A stretch of DNA of 64,000 bases, taken from NCBI GenBank assembly GCA_029204225.1, contig CM055104.1, positions 23,608,285-23,672,284 on the forward strand, given 5' to 3'. This DNA comes from Diphasiastrum complanatum. Its lineage: Eukaryota; Streptophyta; Lycopodiopsida; Lycopodiales; Lycopodiaceae. Made by a program: the position numbers and the translations under genes. Shown here piece after piece: positions 23,495 through 33,932 of this stretch (positions are counted from its first letter, which is position 1; each line of letters begins with the position of its first letter). Under the pieces are notes generated by a model. The model worked only from the letters and a program-made list of their open reading frames with translations, was not told where the DNA came from and did not search any database.

Positions 23495-24075
23495 GAGCAG
23501 TTCGGGTGGGCTCACATTATGTGAGTTTGTGTGGGAGATCAAAAGATACTGCTCTTTTTTCAGCTCATCTATCCCCTTCGTAGTTCATAAGGAGATTGTG
23601 TTCCTTCTCTCTGTCTGGCAGCCGCGAATGTCCTGTTTTGACTCTGCATTGCAAGTAGGGCTGAGAAGCTGGCAATGTTGGTCAGTGATTTCTGCTCTTC
23701 GAGTGTTAGAGAAGAATCATGAATGTCTATCATATTCTGATCCATCGTCGTTGATATCCTAGGTATGTTAGATTATTTCTCATTTATTTCGAAAGTATCT
23801 GCGGAGTTGTTTTCAGACAGGAAAGTCGCTGTCACGTTCGGATCTATAACTAATCCGCTTTCCAACTGCAGGTTAGCTCCCAGTGATGACGTATCCGCGG
23901 ATTTATTTTCAGACAGGACCTTCGTTGTCGCGTTTGCAACTGTAGCTAATCCGTTTTCCATCTACGGGGTGGTGACTGATCTAAAGTATTTTCCATGAGC
24001 TCGCAGTTGAGAGTGTTGTCTGTATTTTCTTCCAAGGAATGCCTTGCTAGGTTTTCTAGTTTTTCCATCTGCTTC
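23495..24075 (-). pseudogene. Minus-strand LINE ORF1-like fragment with an inverted piece of the 739-bp unit
   Basis: Two frames read leftward: 23773-23961 (LSENKSADTSS and LSENNSADTF, an internal repeat of ~87 bp) and one near 23740-23560 starting MDQNMIDIHDSS. To their right, 23994-24010 and 24011-24073 are reverse-complement copies of two separated parts of the 739-bp unit (21670-21686 and 22096-22158), with the intervening ~410 bp missing. So part of the locus was inverted with an internal deletion. No domain is recognised. Confidence 0.5.
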
Positions 24076-24189
24076 CAAACTATAGAACTGATCCACGTGA
24101 CAGATACTAGTTACCTTACGACGACTGAGCGGAACCTCTTCACGGTCAAGAACAAAGGAACAATGAGGAGCTAAATAGCTCTAAAAATG

Positions 24190-24641
24190 TAGGAGATACT
24201 AATGTTGGTATCTACGAAGTTGCCTCCAAAACACAGGTATGTCCACACAGAAAAGGATCACCAAAGAAAAGGAACCTTCCGAAACGAAGCCCAGAGATTT
24301 TGGAAAATACACCATTATTTTATAAGGATGACAACGACTTCCCTACAGAGACGCATCCTATTGCATCAAAGAAGACGCATCCGATTGCATCAAAAAACAG
24401 CCTACAACCTGTTTTATGTAAGTTGAAAAGCTATGATAACCTCTTACAAGAGTCCATGGGGAAAAGGCCAGACTCCAAGAATAGAACTTTTAAGGAGATT
24501 ATTCTTTCATCTAGCCCACCAGAAAGTGCATCCTCTGATTCCAATCCTAGGAAGCTTAGAATCTGTGTCAATGGAGCAAGCAAAACAGGACAAGCATTGA
24601 TATGGCAGCTTACTTCAACGAGCTTTCCTACGAGAGCTTAG
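24190..24641 (+). pseudogene. Probable LINE ORF1 C-terminal part
   Basis: One open stretch reads GSPKKRNLPKRSPEIL, TETHPIASKKTHPIASK (a doubled heptapeptide), FKEIILSSSPPESASS and SNPRKLRICVNG. It is basic, Ser/Pro-rich and lies ~170 bp before a LINE ORF2 start, the place and composition expected for the tail of a plant LINE ORF1. No zinc knuckle is visible. Confidence 0.4.
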
Positions 24642-24809
24642 CTACCAACAATCCTACTCCATCCTCTCAATTGTGGAGCCCTCCCATTGAAATGGGACAA
24701 AATCAACTTAGCCTTAGGACTCCTACTTACAGGTCACCTTTTTCTCTCATGTTTTGTATTTTTAATAGACATGCACTAGTGTCTCTCTCTCTCTTCTTAT
24801 TGTTTTCCT

Positions 24810-24880
24810 ATGAATGTGATCTCTTGGAATGTTAGAGAGTTCAACTCTCCTATTCGCTGCTCTTTTCTTTTCAACTACTC
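24810..24880 (+). pseudogene. LINE ORF2 start (endonuclease N-terminus), truncated
   Basis: ATG at 24810 begins MNVISWNVREFNSPIRC, matching the conserved first motif of plant LINE apurinic endonucleases (ISWNVRGLNS). The similarity stops after about 20 codons and the following sequence runs the other way. A CT-rich leader precedes the ATG. Confidence 0.75.
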
Positions 24881-25004
24881 GGCAGATCAGCCTGGGAGTC
24901 GTCATATCCTCCAGCGTCATTGTTAGTCTCAAGAATGTCAGGTGGAGTTTGATCTGGTGAAGTTGGCATGAGAATGACAGGTTTAGTAGGAACGGGATTC
25001 TCAA

Positions 25005-26860
25005 CAAAGGTCGTACGCAGCACCGGGGGAGCTAATTTGTTTTAGGAACTCGTCCCATCGGGCCTTGTACGTCTCAGGAGGCCCTTGGTGTGGTCTCAGA
25101 ACCCGGCTTTGAGGGGGTTGAGAGGATGAGGGTGAAGGAACGGGGTAAGTAGGAATGAAGGTTTGGGAAAAATCGAAGGCAGAATAACGTGTCAGGAGGC
25201 CCTTGGTGTGGTCTCAGAAGTCGTCTTAGAGGGGGTTGAGAGGATGAGGGTGAAGGAACGGGGTAAGTAGGAATGAAGGTTTGGGAGAAATTGAAGGCGG
25301 AATAATAAGAAGTTTTATAGTTAGGTGTGGGGAAAGGGAAACTTCTAGAAGCAGCTTCGGTCCTCTTGTCATCCGATCCCAAGCTTCCATCTAGGATGAT
25401 GTTAGCAGTGGTGGTGGATGCGGGAGTGATGGGTGGATTCGTAACTTGGGTGGTTGTGGTGGTGTTAGCTGATGGGATCTGGCTTCCCCCCGACTGATCT
25501 GCTTTTCCGTTGTCGTCATCATCTAACTCAATTAGATCCGCAACATCAAAGTGTGTGGATGTGTCCGTGAGGATGTGGACTTGTTGGGCTTATTCTTGTT
25601 GAACTGCTGCTGTGTCTTTGGGAATGGTATTTCCATCTCCCTCCCTCCCAAAACTTGTGTCGTTGGTGATGTCGGCGGTGTGGGCATGGTTATGAGTTTT
25701 GGGGGAGTGGCCACCGAAGCTTGTTGGCCAAGTTGTGAAGCTCTGTCGGTGTCTGCTGCTAAGGATGTGTTTGTTCCATCAGCACCATCAATGGCATGTG
25801 GTGACGATTGTTGTTGTGATGTTGAATCTGATGTTGAGCTATCAGCTTGGGAGTCTGTCAAACAGGAGGATGTTTGTTGAGAGAGTGTTTCTTTTCTCGT
25901 GGCTCGTGGCTTCCTTTGGAGCTTCTCACCTTCGTTTCATCCGTTTCTGTGCTGTCTGGAGGAGGTCTCTTGGCCTTCATCTTGTTTCTGACACTTTGTT
26001 GTCGTGTCTTTGGAAGCTTGGCCTTTGTTGTGTCGTCGTCCTGCTGAGCAGAAGAACCTGCAGGGGCCGTATCCTGTTGTGAAGCTGATGGTGTTTGTTG
26101 CTTTTTGACGGTCAGCTTCATAATGCTTGTATTTGGCCTCTTGGGCGGTGGCCCTTGTGGAGATAGGGCTCGTTTCCTTGACCCCAAATGCTTGGACTTT
26201 TTGGAAGGAGTCGGGATGTCCCAAGCTTTATCAGCTACCTGCAATAGTTCCCAAAACTTGGGTCTGTTGCTCACTTGCTGCAATGTGAGGTCTGTCATTA
26301 GATACCCCAGCAAGGTGGAGGGCAACTTGTTCTTTATACACTCATGAAGGCAATTCAAAGCAAACTGGGCCCAATCATAGAGATTTTGGCCATGCGGTCA
26401 TAAATCTGCCATCATGTGAAATAGGGACATCGGTATTCTTAGGATCTTGGACCTGTAGCGTTGGGTGTACTCTGTCAGGTAAGCACATGCAGCAGCTAGA
26501 GGTTGATCATTGATAGCGTCACACCGATAATTGTCCTTGGTCTTCCACTTTTCCACAGAATGATCGATATACTTGAAATATGCTATGGTTTCAATCTTTT
26601 GTAAAGTCCTCGAGGGAAGCCGAAAGTATGGAAGTCTACTCCAGAGAGAGAGATGTTGTAAACATAGCTCATGTTTGGAGGTACAATGAACTGAAAGGAC
26701 CAGGATGTTGTGTTGTATGAGGCATAAGCCATATGCAGCACAAAGGACTCTAATAGCCATAAAGGGCAAAGACTTGGAATTCTATCTGGGTGAAGAATTG
26801 ATGTGCTTGCCGGTACCAGGTGGTCATCTCAGCAATGTCAAGGTTGCCCATGTTGATATC
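25005..26860 (-). pseudogene. Unknown minus-strand protein: globular N-terminal part and Ser/Gln/Pro-rich tail
   Basis: Reading leftward from ~26860: one frame gives FQFIVPPNMSYVYNISL and FHTFGFPRGLYK; after a frame change near 26600 another gives IETIAYFKYIDHSVEKW, DQPLAAACAYLTEYTQ and ILRIPMSLFHMMADL; an in-frame TGA at 26398-26400 follows, then YDWAQFALNCLHECIKNKL. From ~26200 it turns basic and low-complexity (KKSKHLGSRKRALSPQGPP), then Ser/Gln/Thr-rich (DSTSQQQSSPHAID), with a further frame change near 25860 and a Pro-rich end overlapping a 118-bp tandem repeat. No domain is recognised; a gag-like or other transposon ORF is the best guess. Confidence 0.45.
25070..25305. repeat. 118-bp tandem duplication
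   Basis: Two adjacent copies starting CGTSTCAGGAGGCCCTTGG at 25070 and 25188, differing at about a dozen positions. It encodes a repeated Pro/Ser-rich peptide (FIPTYPVPSPSS) on the minus strand. Confidence 0.95.
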
Positions 26861-27062
26861 TATCTTGCTGGCATCAGGGTCATCAGAACCAGAAGATCTG
26901 AAAATTTGGGCTCATCGGTCGAGATCTGTAACAGAGTTTCTGAATGGACGCGGCTTGGTCGAGACGAGATTGGAAGTCACAGCTCGGTCGAGGTTGAAAT
27001 CAAGGACGCGACTGAGATGTGAACTGAAGGCGTGGATGAGATCTGAGGAGAAGACGCGGTTG

Positions 27063-27440
27063 CATTAGAGGAGCTTTGAGCTCCAAAAGGACCCTTAAGA
27101 ATTCGTGCAAGATGTAGTTTATTTTAATAAAATATTATAACACTAATACTTTTGACTTGCCATAACTTTTCAATCGTACTTCAAAAATATGTCATGTAAC
27201 ATATTATTGGAAAGCCCTTGTTGAGTGCTTTCTAATGCACCAAACTCCGCTAAATTTGGACTTACCACTAAAAAGTTATGCCATTTTTAGTGTGGAATCA
27301 AAACTGTGGACTCAAAAAGTTACGTTACGTAGATTTCAAATTTGAGTGTTTTGATTGGTCTATGTGTAAGAAAAAATTGAGAAAAAATATAAAAAGAATC
27401 TTTACAAAGGTTTTTTTTTTTATTTAGAACTCCTCTAATG
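27063..27440. mobile_element. 378-bp insertion with 11-bp terminal inverted repeats (MITE-like)
   Basis: Starts CATTAGAGGAG and ends CTCCTCTAATG, a perfect 11-bp inverted repeat. The inside is AT-rich and non-coding. It interrupts the minisatellite between GCGGTTG and AGATCTGAGG, and removing it restores a normal repeat unit with no visible target-site duplication. Part of its interior (around 27190-27240) recurs in diverged form at 61100-61170. Confidence 0.6.
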
Positions 27441-27963
27441 AGATCTGAGGAGAGGGCGCGGTTGAGGTTTGAGGAGAAGGCACGGTTGAGAACTGAGGAG
27501 AGGGCGTGGTTGAGATCTGAGGAGAGGGCATGGTTGAGATCTGAGGAGAGGGTGCGGTTGAGATCTGAGAAAAAGAGTGTAGTTGAGATCTGAGGAGGAT
27601 GCGCGGCTCGGTCGACTGTTGAAGCAGTGTAAACAACGGGTTTGGAAACAAGGTGTTGCGAAAAACTACGGTTTCAAGAAAAAATGGAATGTTGAACTTG
27701 ATTTGTGTCCACAATAGTGAAACTAGAGTCGTGATGTGTGCTCCAGCTACACTACTTCTCAACGTGTGTTTGTGCAAAAAGATTGAGCTATATGGTTTAT
27801 CCTGGCAGAAATTGTGTGCATGAGGTCTACTCAAAACGTGTGGATGATGGCGCTCGTTTGGTGTGGTTGATGGTGGGTGATGGCAGTGGAGAATCTGATG
27901 TCTGTACTTGTGAGTGTGGATGCAATGACTGGTAGAGCGCCACACAAATGAGCATGGAAGCAC
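27424..27963 (-). CDS. ORF ending in PSPQIST octapeptide-like repeats
   Basis: A 179-codon frame whose last ~50 codons are six copies of an 8-residue repeat, TAPSPQIS with variants, encoded by the 24-bp minisatellite units. The N-terminal two thirds have no recognised domain and look partly non-coding. The stop lies inside the inserted element. Whether it is translated is unknown; a chance reading of a 24-bp unit, a multiple of three, is fully possible. Confidence 0.25.
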   Translation of the reverse strand: MLPCSFVWRSTSHCIHTHKYRHQILHCHHPPSTTPNERHHPHVLSRPHAHNFCQDKPYSSIFLHKHTLRSSVAGAHITTLVSLLWTQIKFNIPFFLETVVFRNTLFPNPLFTLLQQSTEPRILLRSQLHSFSQISTAPSPQISTMPSPQISTTPSPQFSTVPSPQTSTAPSPQISLEEF

Positions 27964-28215
27964 AAAAATCGCCAGAAATTAGTTGCTAGAAGACATCAAA
28001 AGATTGCACATCGTTGAGGTGCAAATGACTTCACTTTCGTCTCTTTATAGCCGTTGTGTAGTGACTCGGCGTGGTCGAGATTTTTGAAGGGACCGACATG
28101 GTCGAGATTGAACTCAGTTGGACTCGGTTGAGATGGTAACCAGATGATGTGGTCGAGATGGCAATCAGAGGACGCGGTCGAGATGGCAACCAGAGGATGC
28201 GGTTGGGATCTGAAG

Positions 28216-28570
28216 TAAATGCTTGATCAAGTCCGTTATCTCAGTGATGCTGTTGGAGAACTTCATGAAGTAAAAATTGACAGTGTCTAAACAGGTGGAA
28301 GTTCTCAGTTGGACATGGTATCTCAACTATGGATGGAAAATATGAGATGTCAGAATTTTAGAAAGGAAATGGATTGACATAAGTGATAAAAAAAAACAGA
28401 AGGAGAACAATAATGCATTAGTTACAAACACAAGCAGTCAAAAACATAGAAATTAGTAAAATTAAAGACAATAAAACATTATCAAAAATATGTACAAGGG
28501 TAAGGGTGATGGATCTAGATGGGGTCAACAAAAAAAAACTCTTCGTAGTACTGCCGTAGACGACTGCCAT
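28216..28570. other. Non-coding stretch, no gene seen
   Basis: AT-rich with A runs; probably the 3' non-coding end of the minus-strand gypsy element. Confidence 0.4.
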
Positions 28571-31500
28571 TTATGACAGTGTCGAGGAGGACTCCGACTG
28601 GACTGCTCCATTTGGGAAGATTTTATACATGACATATGGCCCTTCACTTCTGAATTTTAATTTTTGGGGGTGCTTCTTAGATGTGTAGGGAAGTACCTGA
28701 TCACCTAAGTGTAAGTCTTTATTGCACAGGTGATGATCATGCCAGGCTTTTTGTTGACGTTTGCTAACTAATTGAACGTGATACAAGATGAGTCAAGTCT
28801 CACACAATTGGGCTAATGTAAATAGCTTGTTTTGGATTGCTTGTTCAATTGTAACTTTCTCACATAGATCAATAGAGAAAGCTTGCATGACAGGCATTAC
28901 TGCCTCTTGACCGAAGACGAGATGGAAGGGAGTAACACATCTAGTGTCCTTCTTGGGGGTTGTGTGGTATGCCCAGATAGTGGAGAACAGCTTGGTTTTC
29001 CAATTTGATCGACTAGTTTCAACTATTTTGGTTAGGATCTTATAAATTGTCTTGATGGTGGATTCTGCCTGGCCATTACATCGGGAATAGTACGGAGTAT
29101 TTTTGTGGTGGACAACAAGATAATGGCGTAGGAGATTATCAATCACTTCGTTTGAGACGCATTGGCGTCCTTTGTTGCGCATGCTTCTATTCATTTGGTG
29201 GCGTAATTGGTTGCGATTAAGATATAGCGTGCTTGAGTATATTTGACTGCTGGGCTGATGGGCCCAACAAAAGTCTATACCCCACTTATAAAAAGCTTCG
29301 CCTTCCATAATGGGAGTAAGCGGTGTAAAGTCTACTTTTGTAGTCTTTTTAGCTCGTTGGCAAACATCACATGTTTTGATGATGGCCACCATAAGCCCGC
29401 TCTGAGTATGATCCTAACAGTCGCTTCGACAGAGAAGTGACCGCCACCAATGCCCTCATGTGTCTGAGATATGATAGGTCGTATCTCAGACTCATAAGCG
29501 CATTTGCGTATAATAGAGTCAACACCCTGTTTATATAACTGTTCAGCGATAAGTTGAAAGGGTGCTGCCTTGAACAAAAAATTTCTTTTGGCTACTGTAT
29601 TTAGCCCTTCTTTGAGTCTGTTAGTTGTAAGAAACTGAGTTATTTCCTCAGCCCATAGGGGGGTGGCATCGACCTAAAAAAGGCATGCATCAGGTAGATT
29701 GTCGTTGACTGGTGCATCAGCATTTTCAGCATTGGAAAGTCTGGAAAGGTGGTTGGCCATGAAGTATTGTGTACATTTTCGGACGACTACGCAGAATCTG
29801 AATTCCTCAAGTATTAAGAGCCATATAGCTATGCGTCCATTCTTACAATATTTATTTACAATATATAACAATGCTTGATGGTCTGTATAGAAAGCAAAGG
29901 TTTGGCCTAGCAAATAGTGTCAGAGTTTCTATACGACGTAGACCATGGCCAGTGCTTCATGCTCGGTTGTGGTATAGTTTACTTTAGCATGCACCAGTTG
30001 TCTGCTCAACAAACGTATCGGAAAATCTTTTTCGTATTCGTCCAGTTGTGCTAGGATACCTCCAATTGCGTACTTACTCGTGTCAGTATGCACGTGGAAT
30101 TCTTTCGTGTAATCTGGGGAACGAAGTATGGGTACGGGGTGGTAAGTGTTGTTTTCAATTTCTTAAAAGCTTTTATGCGTTCCTCGGTCCACAACCACAA
30201 CTAAATAAACGATTTTTGCCTTACCGATGTCATCGATTATGAAGATGCGGTAGTAGTTATTTAGTATGGCCTAAGAAGACGTAGAATTCTTTTATCGTTG
30301 CGGGTAAAGGCATCTCAACTATAACCTTGGTCTTCAAAGGATCGGTAGAAATGTTATCCTTAAATATAATATATTCGAGCACAACTCCATGGGTGACCCA
30401 AATTTGACACTTTTCAGGGTTTAGTGAGATACCAAACTTGCGACAACGAATGAATATCTTTTCAAGGGCTTCGAGGTGTTTGTCTGCAGAAGAATATACA
30501 CCTAAATCATCAAGATAAATCTCGACAATTTGATGTAACAAATCTTGGAACGCCATTTGCATGACGCGTTGGAACGTGGAAGGGGTGTTGCATAAGCCAA
30601 AAGGCATTACGTTATAAGCATAAACGTCGTATTCCGTGGCAAAAGTCGTCTTGTGTCTATCCTCAGGGGCTATTTGGACTAGAAAATAGCCACTAAAACC
30701 ATCTAAGAAGTTGAAAGCTTCAGCTCTTGCCATTTCCTCAAGTATTTGTGTCGTTAAGGGTAATGGGAAGTGGTCTTTTTAAGTAACTGCGTTAAGGTTT
30801 TTGAGATACGAAGCTTGCCATTTTTCTTGGGAAGTACCACAATGGGTGATACCCAATCCGTGTGTTGGACTTCATATCATAAATGAAATCAACATCTAGG
30901 AGCTTGTTAATATCCTCGTCAATACATTCACGATAAACTAGGTTACAACGGTAAAGGCTTAGCCCAAATAGGCTTAGCGTTCTCCTCTAATGGAATAGTA
31001 TCAATTGCTATTTCAGGCGGGACCCCTTCATTTCGGTATAATTCCAGGCAAATACATCTCTGTATTTGCGTAGTAAGGTCTCCAGATCAATAAGATGACC
31101 TGGCATGAGGTGGGCTCCGACGTGAACTATACGATCCATCTCCTCGTCAGGATCTTTAAGATTTATCTCTATTGTCTTTGCTGGTCCTTCAAAGGAGTGG
31201 GAAGCCTTTGTAGGCTCTCGTTGGGATTGCGGCAACTGGATGACGACGTCATCAAGTGTGAAATTTTTGAAATGGGTTGGAAGATCATAAGGAGGTTCCA
31301 CAAAGTTCTCAGGAACTTTGGAAATTATTGATGTGGATGTGCTAGCGGAATTGGAAGCGCTATTGCATGGATTGTCATTTTGTTGTTCAGACAACGACTT
31401 GATTGGTTGGGTTCCAATGTAAACTATACGATCCATCTCCTCGTCAGGATCTTTCAGATTTAGCTCTATTGTCTTTGCTAGTCCTTCAAAGGAGTGGGAA

Positions 31501-31691
31501 GCCTTTGTAGGCTCCCGTTGGGGTTGCGACAACTGGATGACGACATCATCAAGTGTGAAATCTTTGAAATGGCTTGGAAGATCAAAAGGAGGTTCCACAA
31601 AGTTCTCGGGAACTTTGGAAATTATTGATGTGGATGTGCTAGCGGAATTGGAAGTGCTATCGCATGGATTGTCCTTTTGTTGTTTGGACAA
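28571..31691 (-). pseudogene. Ty3/gypsy pol (RT-RNase H-integrase), minus strand
   Basis: From right to left: a polar N-terminal region with an in-frame duplication, the pre-RT motif LLRKYRDVFAWNY near 31060, reverse transcriptase with FLDGFSGYF near 30690, MPFGLCNTPSTFQRVM and active site IYLDDLGVY near 30500, gypsy RNase H (FYTDHQALLYIV near 29890, ANHLSRL), and integrase with the HHCC start (THEGIGGGHFS near 29455, CDVCQRAKK), first catalytic Asp in KWGIDF near 29280 and Glu in NGQAEST near 29070, ending near 28571. A stretch of ~35 residues with the second catalytic Asp appears deleted, and there are many stops and frame changes. Integrase style (WAYHTTPKKDT) fits the Athila/Tat branch. 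No gag or protease is attached. Confidence 0.93.
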
Positions 31692-31715
31692 CGGCTTGAT
31701 TGGCTGTCCTTTTGT
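31122..31715 (-). repeat. 297-bp in-frame tandem duplication in gypsy pol
   Basis: Two copies, starting at 31122 and 31419 on the plus strand, 297 bp (exactly 99 codons) apart. Both encode FTLDDVVIQL and KASHSFEG blocks. The open frame runs through both copies without a stop. A further 36-bp partial repeat of the boundary follows near 31690-31740. Confidence 0.93.
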
Positions 31716-31810
31716 TGTTCGGACAATGGGCTTGATTGGTTGTTCGAACGACTTGATTCCTCAGAATTTGCCAACACCCTCGCCTTCACACTTGGAACAG
31801 TGGACACCAC

Positions 31811-32540
31811 TTATGGACTTGGCTATTTACATTTGCCATGTCCATTCGCATCTACTTTACCGTTACCTTTTATGCATAAGCAGGCCTTGGGCCCTCTATT
31901 TAATTGTTTACTTACATTTAGACTGTATGGTTGGCCTTGGGTCCTATTACTCATTTATTGAGATATTACCTTGGAGGGGTGCCCTCTTGGAGGGCACACT
32001 ATTTTCCCTCCTAGTTGACTCTTATCCTCTGGACCCCTTTTTAGGGCTTCCTGTTGGGTATAAGTAGGGCTCCAGTGTTGTTGTTGCTAACCAAGTTGAA
32101 TGTATGGAAAAGGAGCAATTGTCAATGCAAGAGGTGTGGCACAAGAGATAGGGGCATGTCAACTTCTTGGTTTTCCTCTAGGTGCTTAGATCTGATAGAA
32201 AATAGACTCTATCGTAGTCTAACTCCTAAGGGTTGTCACTTGGGAACACATCATGAATTCCAACTTTTCTCGTCTCAAAACTGATCTTGGACTTTCCTCG
32301 TGCAAACCTAACTTTTTTTTCTTCGCTTTCTCCCATGGAGACCTAGGGCCGGTCTCTACTTCCCCGTCCACAGATATAACAACAACTAGCTTTTCAAGAA
32401 CTTGGACAAGTCAAGCAAAATCTCATACCCTTTCAGCTTCGCTGCCACCAAAGAGCCGAACTTTCTCTTGGTTCGATTCCAAATGGAATCTCTCTAATCC
32501 CCCACCTCTAGAAAGCCAGATTTCGACGCACTCACAAAAT
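31811..32540. other. No gene seen
   Basis: Mixed sequence upstream of the minus-strand pol. Short frames only. Possibly remains of the same gypsy element or of the 5' part of the LINE that ends at 32951. Confidence 0.35.
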
Positions 32541-32951
32541 TAAAACTAACAAGCTCAAAGTCTTCTCTCTTAGGATTCTTCATCTCTCTCTTCTTTTCTT
32601 CCATTGTTATGCTTCTCTTTGGAAATCAATGACTGATCTCTTTATTGCACGCTTTTATACCAGATATAGGAGATTCAACCATACACATTTGCTGCTAAAG
32701 GACAACATTTTTGACAATGTAAAGATTAATAATTTTTTGCAATGCATTAGAATTATTACTCTCTGGAACACTTGGTTAGAAAGGAATAGTAGGAAATTTG
32801 GGAATGGTGACTTTGTTATCTCCTTACTTCTTTTCAAAGAGGTTGATAAACTTTTGCTTCTTTGAGCTTTATTTTCCATGTATTTTTGTAAAAAGTCTAT
32901 AATCTACGTTTAACTTTCTTCAAGAGAAAAAAAAAAGGAAAAAAAAAAATA
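32541..32951 (+). mobile_element. LINE 3' end, 5'-truncated, with A-rich tail
   Basis: The frame 32629-32865 ends with the plant LINE ORF2 C-terminal signature ITLWNTWLERNSRKFGN, downstream of the zinc-binding region of ORF2. About 60 bp after the stop comes an A-rich tail (32925-32951), as expected for target-primed reverse transcription. The 5' border and any target-site duplication were not found. Confidence 0.8.
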
Positions 32952-33760
32952 GAAGCAAAGAAACTATTTTCCATACTTGAATCTACACAATTTCATAACA
33001 AAGTTTCAAGATGAGCGTCTAAATGATAGACATATTACCAAAAAGTTTACTAACGTTGGTGAAATGTAAGCACTATTATTCTCAATCGAAAACATTTCCA
33101 ACATTCTCATAAAGATGCTCATCATATCTTATAGTAAATAAGACTTATAAGAGAAAGTCGTACCTAAAATTGTCACAAGGCACCTATTCACGTGACTCAG
33201 TAGAAAATATGAGGCCAAAAATATTCTTGATAGCTACAGCTTTGGGAGGTCTTTAGTTGAGAATATTGGTCCGAACTTCACCCTTCCTAGAATTCCAGAC
33301 CCTCTTCTCAGTATGACAGACCATCTCTTTCTCAACTCATGTGGTTATCTACGAAGGCTTGGGATGGAGTGCTCATGGTACTATGGCTGATAATGGATCA
33401 TTAAGCTATCTAGTTAGAACTTCAACTCAAAGTGTGAAATAGTAGCCTCTTGGCGAACATTGGACTACAATGTAATAAAGTAGAATCGTAGCGTCAATCT
33501 AACTCAATTGTAAAGAAGCTCAAAAATTCATACTCAAATTGAGCAGCTGTGGCCTCCTAACCAGCCGTTGGACTACCAACATTTGCTCAAATAATCTCAA
33601 TACCAAATGCAAAAGTGTGGATTACTGGCTACCAATATCGTTGTGATAAACTACATGCACAAGTACAAAACACAAATAACATAAAATTATTATATGATTT
33701 TAATGTTTTAATTTTTAGATAGTACTATTCTTATACATTGTCGCTTATATGATTCTTTTG
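32952..33760. other. No gene seen
   Basis: AT-rich, no recognised domain. May belong to the 5' part of the CACTA-type element that follows. A splice-acceptor-like TTGGTGCAG| lies at 33765-33773. Confidence 0.35.
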
Positions 33761-33932
33761 CATCTTGGTGCAGGCTCGAGCTCTACACACATATCTCTCT
33801 TCTTTTGTTAACACAGTAATGAAAGTTCCACTCCAATATGCATTAAAGTTCTGTAATCGATTTTTTTTTCTACTTCATTTCAATATATTAGGGTTTATTG
33901 TAATGTATTGTATGTTTATGAATGAAGTAATC

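Larger units (their letters stand above)
26905..28215. repeat. GGTCGAGAT/GAGATCTGAGGAG minisatellite, interrupted
   Basis: Blocks of a G-rich motif at 26905-27062, 27441-27616 and 28060-28215. The middle block is regular: about six 24-bp units of the type ATCTGAGGAGAGGGCGCGGT plus TGAG. The outer blocks are looser (CGCGGTCGAGATGGCAACC type). The array is split by the 378-bp element at 27063-27440. Confidence 0.8.

Noticed and set aside
24840-25070. Continuation of LINE ORF2 after 24880
   Set aside because: No endonuclease motifs follow and stops are dense; the region is better read as the end of the minus-strand unknown protein.
25551-26082. Plus-strand Cys/Val-rich frames
   Set aside because: Antisense of the minus-strand Ser/Gln/Thr-rich protein; the biased composition comes from the complement of CAG/TCA-type codons.
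31537-32067. 176-codon plus-strand frame
   Set aside because: Starts as antisense of the duplicated gypsy segment and ends in non-coding sequence; no independent support.
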